64,000 nucleotides of DNA, from assembly GCA_004794785.1 (NCBI GenBank), contig SJOL01007296.1, forward strand, positions 178,893-242,892, written 5' to 3'. Shown here in pieces: positions 58,770 to 64,000 of this stretch. Position 1 is the stretch's first letter. Every line of letters begins with the position of its first letter. This stretch comes from Opisthorchis felineus (taxonomy: Eukaryota > Platyhelminthes > Trematoda > Opisthorchiida > Opisthorchiidae). The position numbers and the translations under genes were made by a program. A model generated the notes under the pieces. It was not told the DNA's origin. It did not search any database and saw nothing but the letters and a program-made list of their open reading frames with translations.

Positions 58770-60535
58770 CTGAAATAAGTGTGTACTTCCAAGCCCATGT
58801 GGTTTGCTGACTTTCGGCGTAGCTGCGGTGCGTGAGTTTAGATTTTGTTTTGTGGCAGGACTGTACCTTCTTGTTAATGGTATGATATGAAGCCGAGTGA
58901 GGTTTATTTGATATGAGAACTCCGGCATTACCTCAACCTTTTGTGCAGTCGCTTCATCGTGTTGGCTGTCCTCTTGTCAGATGGGCTGTTCAATTTGATG
59001 TTTATTTCATCCACCATTCACAAACCGGCCACACTCACTTTTCAAGCTGCCAAGCGCCTTTAATCCTGTGGGTGAGGTTTTACTGCTTCTAGGGCGAGAG
59101 ATTGGTTTGTTTTCTGTTATAATTTCTAACAGCTTGTGAGGAAATTCTAGCTATTACTCCTGAGATATTGCATCAAAAACTCATATTTATAACTTAGTAA
59201 CATTTGCTTAAGTGGCTTGGTGAAATTACTTCGGATTATTATGAGAAGCACTGAAAAGTGCCACCCAATGTCTGCCAAACAAGCTCAGGCAGTGACATGA
59301 GAAATTATGATGCTAGTAACCAAATGAATGAAGAAGGAAGTCCCAGCTAAAGGCCACCCAACGAGGCGAAGGAACTCACCTTGTATAGAGTGTAGATTCA
59401 CTCCGTCAAATAAACACTCATGTATAACCAGTCAGTACTTGAGCGCGTGTATGCAAACTGTAAAAAACATTCAATTGCTCATTATCGCGCGTAATGTTGG
59501 GCCTGGCTTCACGCTAGATGCGATAAATTTCGTCTGAACTTTATTCACACCACGGAAGCCTTGTTTGAAGTTCAGAACAAGTACATTTTTATGTTTCTAA
59601 AAAATGAAATAGATGCTCAATGATGGGGAAGTTACAATGTCTGGTGATGACAATCATTAGTCCAGCCCTCGCAAGTACGCTGATCATCGGTTTGATGGCT
59701 CGATTCTGTCTCTTATTTATCAAAAAGTACGGCAGTTTCATCGCCAACAATTTAATGATTATAAATTTCTGCTTAATAATATAATAGTTTCTGCCTAAAA
59801 AAATTAAACATGCGTGCAAGTTATGCGTCCTTCTCAAAGTGATGGCTTTTCCAGGACGGTTACGCTGAAAGTAGCAGTAAAACTGTGGAATCTGGATATT
59901 ATCAGATTTCCCTAGCATATGGGATAGGATTTTGCCAAATAAGCCCGTCGTTTTCATCCAGATTTGGGACATAAATATTCCAGATGTACAGGTATGTTTT
60001 GATAATAAACGTCCCCGAGCCACGATTAATGGAAATATTGGATTTGAGTCGAGACGATCTTCACAAGATGACAGAAACATGAGTGGCTGAAAGGAGAAAA
60101 TTCGTTTTCTGTGACCGTAAGCTCCGGGCGGCTATGGATCTCACAGGACGATTGCGGCTATTAGATTATGCGCAGTTCGTAGCCAGTGGACAGCAGGAGC
60201 AGACAGACGTGGGCAGCAGATGATGTATTGAGGACTGACAGAAACTGGTTAATCAACAATGACGCAAACAGCAGGAGCGGGAAATAGTCACTGAAGCAGC
60301 AGGGGTTTATATACGGGCAGTCTGTCAGTGTGAGTTGACCGTATAGAGAGATAACGGCACAGAAAATCAGTACGTTTGGGATGTAAGGGACTTGCTTTCG
60401 GTTGGCGGCGCGACGCGGTAGCTCGTGTCACGTGACAGATCAGATTGCGCGGTTTGGTCCGCTTAAAACAAATCTCGCCAAAGGCTATCTGGCAGGTGCG
60501 ATACATAGTTATTACAAGAAATAGGCCCTTCTGGG
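58770..60535. other. No recognisable gene; one long unexplained frame
   Basis: A 163-codon minus-strand frame (59589-60080) is the longest in an AT-rich part of the window. It has many Ile/Lys/Arg/His residues and no domain I can name, so I do not call it a gene. The rest shows nothing recognisable. Confidence 0.3.
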
Positions 60536-60612
60536 TGTCGGGTTGGTGTAGTGGACAGCGCGTTTGCCTACCTTTCGGGGAGCTCTGGGTTCGGTACCCG
60601 GTCGGTCCGCCG
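60536..60612 (+). repeat. tRNA-like head, probably of a second SINE family
   Basis: An A box-like TTGGTGTAGTGG at 60543-60554 and a B box-like GGGTTCGGTACCC at 60588-60599 are 33 bp apart. A T-arm stem CTGGG/CCCGG can form around TTCGGTA. The acceptor stem does not pair well, so this is a tRNA-derived sequence rather than a sound tRNA gene. It differs from the SINE at 32577 and abuts the 3' end of the BEL/Pao element. Confidence 0.5.
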
Positions 60613-60945
60613 TTCCATCGGAGTAGACGCTCGAAAATAGGTACAACTGAGACGAACTTGCAAGCAATAACGGACGGGCAACAAATTATTGACATCAGTT
60701 ACTGGAGAATAAGCGGACCGTAAGTAGGAGCAAAACAGGGGGAAAACAAGCAGCAAGGAAACAAAACGGTGTCTTAATAAACGGGCGTAAACCACGTTGC
60801 TCATGAGTAGTCAGAACACAACGGAAAATGACCGCTGTTCACCGTTGATTCACAGAGGGAATCAGCACTCCTCCGGCCATAAGTTTATGTGGGGCTTGAG
60901 CCAGCGGGCCAATCAGCCACTCTGTCTCCCCGCCCCTCGAAGTAT
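60613..60945 (-). repeat. Putative 3' LTR region of the BEL/Pao element
   Basis: On the minus strand the coding region is followed by a purine tract, GAGGGGCGGGGAGA (about 60930-60943), typical of a polypurine tract. A TG-starting, non-coding sequence follows that should be the 3' LTR. The 5' LTR would lie beyond 64000, so its boundaries cannot be tested here. Confidence 0.4.
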
Positions 60946-61574
60946 ACACCATCCTGGCCGGAGGCCTCCAGTAATTAAAGTTGGCGAACGTCTTACAATC
61001 GCCTCCCTAGTTGCCCCATCGGCCGACTGAACTGCCCCTTCGATAATGCCCATCTCCCACTGCCTTCTGGGTGTCAAAAGATCTCCCAATAAAACTTTGT
61101 CACCTTTGTTCAGTCCCCTTCCTTGCTTAAGCCCTTCGATATCGTCTGCAAGTTTGGGAGGCACTCCTTCATCAAGCGGTTCCAGAATAGTTCGGCTAGG
61201 TGGTTGGCGCGTCTCCAGGCTTTAGTTAGATTCCGTGAGTCAACACGATGACTGGCCCGTGAAGGATTTGCGCTAAGGAGCACCAAATAGTTCGGCGTTA
61301 AAGCTACGTAGTCATTTTGGTCCGAAGTCAGTTTTACTAACAGGCGGCCGTTGAGGATTTTTTCTATCTCAGTCAAGGTTGTCTGCAGCGTCTCGTCGTC
61401 TACCAGTCTATCTTCTAATAAGGCTCGCAAAATTCGCCTGATACTCCCTATCAGCCTCTCCCAAATACCTCCACGATGGCTGGCTTTCGGTACGGAGAAC
61501 ACACAGTCGCACTCGTGCTCTAGTAACTTAGTGTCCAGGTTATCCTGACCCCATTTACGAAGACATTCCTTCAT
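60913..61574 (-). pseudogene. BEL/Pao integrase C-terminal part (frameshifted)
   Basis: The minus frame 61574-61110 reads MKECLRKWGQDNLDTKLLEH, then SHRGGIWERLIGSIRRILRA, LLEDRLVDDETLQTTLTEIE and ILNGRLLVKLTSDQND, then LTPNYLVLL. These are the last third of a Pao integrase; GG.WER...SvK..L and 'E.ILN.RPL' carry the final catalytic Glu. A shift of frame near 61120-61160 leads into DKVLLGDLLTPRRQWEMGII (60913-61164), the small C-terminal chromatin- or DNA-binding fold of Pao integrases. Only the overlap zone is damaged. Confidence 0.85.
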
Positions 61575-61991
61575 GTCAGCTTCGGCCTCTCTGAAATTGG
61601 TGTGGTTGTCACTATAAAGCCTTAGTGGACTGCCTCGTCTGGCGACAAATCTTGAGGACGCGCATAGGAACGAAGTCGTGTTCTAGGTATGGGCCACCTC
61701 TATGTGAACGGCACGGATGGTTATGCAAGTGAATACGCAGCCATATCGTTTCTCGGTGCCGCTTCCTCGCTTGACTAACAGAGGCCTGAAATAGTCCACC
61801 CCGGTGAATGCGAATGGTCTACGACTGCAGTTGTTTATTTCTGTTGGAAGGAGGACCATCATTCGGTGGCACGGCAGCGAAAACCATCGACGGCAGTGAT
61901 AACAGGCCAAAAAGACGCACCTGACGGCGGCTTGCCCCTGTACAACCCAGCTTCTGTTGCGTACGATTGTCAGCTCTTGTCTAAAGCGCAC
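61575..61991 (-). pseudogene. BEL/Pao integrase core (one in-frame stop)
   Basis: [20 protein letters not shown] and [20 protein letters not shown] (about 61825-61690) give the first Asp of the D,D-35-E core (GVDYF.GP in the family; here the G before P is R). A stop codon at about 61683-61685 interrupts, then SSRFVARRGSPLRLYSDNHT follows in the same frame, giving the second Asp; the family has SDNGTNF, so Gly is replaced by His. Integrase would join the cDNA to the chromosome. Confidence 0.85.
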
Positions 61992-62059
61992 ATGGCCATA
62001 GCTTTCGTGGTAATGTTTTATGATATGTGTGGTGATGAAGTATCTCCTTGGCAGTAGAG

Positions 62060-62474
62060 CCTAGCAGACAAACCCCACGGGATCGCACAGAAAGGATATA
62101 GGCAACAGCATCCTTCGCTTTGTGGGAGTTTCGGGCCGGGTATCTACTTCAAACAGGAATTCGTCAGTCTGCATGTCCCATTGAACCATAATTGCCCGAT
62201 GTTAGGAAAGCGGTTGCCGACTTACACGATCTGCACGATCCTCGACAGGGATTTTAGCCAAAAGGATAGGTTTGTATGTCAACCATTCCGTCATTCAGAA
62301 TCTGCGGTCTTCCAGGGCTAACTTAAGATAAATAGTGACGATCGCAAGACGTTCTGGAGAAATGGCGTTAAACAGTAAAGCGTCCACATAAGATGCCCGT
62401 TCCGCTGCTAATAACTCAGCGTGGTTCGGCATACTAGCATGGCTTCCCATGGTATGCTTCAGGACGAAACTGGC
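62060..62474 (-). pseudogene. BEL/Pao RT second half (degenerate)
   Basis: Continuation of the RT after FIATSSPS. The catalytic box, YVDD in the family, reads ASYVDALLF here, so one catalytic Asp is Ala. Later come LAKIPVEDRA, VQWDMQTDEFLF and TKRRMLLPISFLCDPVGFV, matching the 'R.iLs..s.iyDPLG...P' connection of Pao elements. At least two internal stops are present (near 62300 and 62210). Confidence 0.75.
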
Positions 62475-63086
62475 TCAGGAAGGAGACGAAGTTGCGATAA
62501 AGGGGTGTACAGTTATACGGTAAGTCTTTGGGGCTTGCTTGACGTCGCCGCGCTCCCACCACAAGAAACGTAGCACGTCTCTGTCGGATTCGGGTACCTT
62601 CACTCGATGAAACACTGGCTCGATATCTATCGTAACCACGTGCCTATACTGGCGGAACCGAAGTGGAACTCCGAGTAGACTGTTCACGGAGTCTGGACCT
62701 GTGGGCAGATGCGAGTTCAGAGAGTTCCCCTGGATTTGACATGTACCATCGTAGACAACTCTCTCCTCATTCGACTCATGAGGGTGGACTACCGGATGAT
62801 GTGGCAAGTACCAAACTCGTCCAGTGCGTTCGGTATCAGGGTGATGATTGACGGGTTGGGCATATCCCTTGACCAGATATTCATTAATGGCCGTCACATA
62901 TAGATCGTTGAGATGTCCGTCCTTGGTAAGTCTCTTACCAAAGGAGTTGAGTCTTCGAATAGCACCGAGATAGTTTGATGGTAAGCTCGGACAACCCGTT
63001 TTCCAGGGCAGCGCAATTTCATAAAGTCCATCCGTCAGCCTTGGCAAAGACTCTACAACAGGTGATGCCTGTTCATCGGCCCGCAA
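62475..63086 (-). pseudogene. BEL/Pao reverse transcriptase, first half
   Basis: A continuous frame of 203 codons: DGLYEIALPWKTG, ..NYLGAIRRLNSFGKRL, then INEYLVKGYAQPV, WYLPHHPVVHP, ERVVYDGTCQIQGNSLNSHL, PTGPDSVNSLLGVPLRFRQY and VTIDIEPVFHRVKVPESDRD, then FLWW. These are classic Pao RT motifs (YLPHH.V, vvfDgs....g.SLN..L..GP.l...L..vLlrFR, aDIekMF.qi.v...D...lrFLW). The first catalytic Asp of the palm is kept. It ends at FIATSSPS (family FGatSSP). Confidence 0.9.
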
Positions 63087-63213
63087 CGGGGACGCTCGTA
63101 TGGGGGTGGGTCTCTGAACTCTACGTCGAACGTGGCCTCCAACTTTGAATCCAGACTGCCTTCCACATGGCCGCTGAGCTGGTTTGTCCGGACCAACCTG
63201 TCGTTTGCGTCAT

Positions 63214-63960
63214 TTACCGGCCCAAAAAGGACCCATTCGAGTGTGTTCGATTAGCGTAAGGCTCATTTGGCCTGCCCGTTTGACTTTCCAGCACCCAGTG
63301 TGCCATCGGTACGTCCATCCCGATCAACAGGAATATTGGGTGGCTTCCGGCATTCTCGAACGGAATTCCTTTCAAGTGATCCCACTTAGACGACCGCTCT
63401 CTAGTTATTGAGGTTTGAGTAATCGACGGAAGCTGGCGAACGGTCCATGCCTCGACAGACTGCGGTGTCTCGGCCGGCGGCGATGTATCTATATCGAACC
63501 TGACCCTAGTAGTCGGTACTTCAGTCTGACCGTTGAGAGTAGCGGCGCTTATGTTTGTGGGCAATCCTGATAACCCGAGATTTAAGGCAACATCTTCTCT
63601 CAGCAGCGTAGAGTCTAAACCGCTGTCAAGAAGTGCGTTGTCTCTGCAAACTCCGCGGGGGTCACGAAGGGTTACAGGCGGTACTCCGAGCGCCATGGTC
63701 GTCCGGCTGCACGATCCGCTGGCGCAATTGACGCTGAGGCCCGAGCGGCATTCTTCCTGGCATGTTGGCCTCACTGACTTAGCTGAAGGCTGAATGGGTG
63801 GATGGAGCAGTGGGCGGTGTAGACATTTGCAGCCATTAAGTCCGCAACATCGCCTCGATCGGCACTGTTTCGCGTTATGTCTTGGCCTGAGGCAAATTTC
63901 GCAAAGTACAGCTGAGCGGACGAACGTTGCTCGGGAATCAGCGTCCAGGGGGATGAATTG
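63214..63960 (-). pseudogene. BEL/Pao gag zinc knuckle plus aspartic protease frame
   Basis: One continuous minus frame from about 63960 to 63214. CEICLRPRHNAKQC (about 63868-63909) is a perfect C-x2-C-x4-H-x4-C zinc knuckle, followed by RRCCGLNGCKCLHRPLLHP, the second cysteine cluster typical of Pao gag-pol junctions. Then comes the protease: DNALLDSGLDSTLLRED with the catalytic D-S-G triad (about 63590-63640) and IFLLIGMDVPMAHW further on. The frame opens just after a TGA at about 63962, so upstream gag is already shifted. The protease would release the pol enzymes; the residues needed for it look intact. Confidence 0.88.
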
Positions 63961-64000
63961 CGCTCATTGATCGAGATAGTTCATTTTGCCACAGTGCAAG

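Larger units (their letters stand above)
60613..64000 (-). mobile_element. BEL/Pao LTR retrotransposon, 3' two thirds, running off the window
   Basis: In order on the minus strand: zinc knuckle, aspartic protease, reverse transcriptase, RNase H-side linker, integrase core, integrase C-terminal domain, polypurine tract. GC content is visibly higher than the surroundings and the frames are long, so the insertion is recent compared with the Gypsy relic at 1-5847. Stops, frameshifts and a changed RT active site show that it is nevertheless inactive. Confidence 0.9.

Noticed and set aside
59589..60080. 163-codon minus-strand frame
   Set aside because: Low-complexity, Ile/Lys-rich composition in AT-rich DNA, no motif, no splice or start context; chance frame likely.
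1..64000. CRISPR arrays, bacterial operons, riboswitches or phage genes
   Set aside because: No regularly spaced repeats, no Shine-Dalgarno-led gene strings and no phage proteins; splice signals and retroelements are eukaryotic.

Overview
The window reads as nuclear DNA of a flatworm (Platyhelminthes), probably a tapeworm of the Diphyllobothriidea type; the phylum is fairly secure, the order is a guess. The reasons are sparse coding, long AT-rich non-coding stretches with eukaryotic splice signals, many decayed retrotransposons (Gypsy, BEL/Pao, CR1/Jockey-type LINE and several Penelope-like elements with GIY-YIG endonucleases), a tRNA-headed SINE with an (ATT)n tail, and one host gene joining a C-type-lectin-like domain to a PAN/apple-like domain. 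There is no operon structure, no CRISPR and no bacterial or phage gene. Alignments were made by eye.

Layout. 1-5847 is a decayed Gypsy retrotransposon bounded by two diverged LTRs; a 5'-truncated LINE and Penelope-like pieces sit inside it. 6826-20447 (minus strand) is the one convincing host gene: exon 1 (19807-20447) and exon 2 (6826-6982), separated by a 12.8-kb intron with a GTAAGT donor, a CAG acceptor and one codon split across the junction. The product would be a secreted protein of 265 residues.

That intron holds the most striking structure in the window. Two arms of about 1.24 kb (8897-10139 and 14255-15497) are inverted copies with one base difference over about 1.23 kb, and they flank a decayed Penelope-like element. 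Sequence outside the arms is also inverted-homologous but much more diverged, which suggests recent homogenisation inside an older inverted duplication. Transcription of the gene would place both arms in one pre-mRNA, where they could form a very long double-stranded stem.

20448-60500 is mostly unrecognised AT-rich sequence. It carries fragments of a palindromic MITE-like repeat family (about eight copies in the window), two ages of one SINE, three Penelope fragments (35.8, 54.1 and 54.7 kb), faint LINE endonuclease relics, a miniature LTR element at 49.5-50.1 kb, a likely assembly join at base 52509 and one candidate unassigned exon at 58.4-58.8 kb. 60600-64000 (minus strand) is a more recent, GC-richer BEL/Pao retrotransposon running off the window end; its protease is intact, but the reverse transcriptase is broken (YVDA instead of YVDD, with stops).
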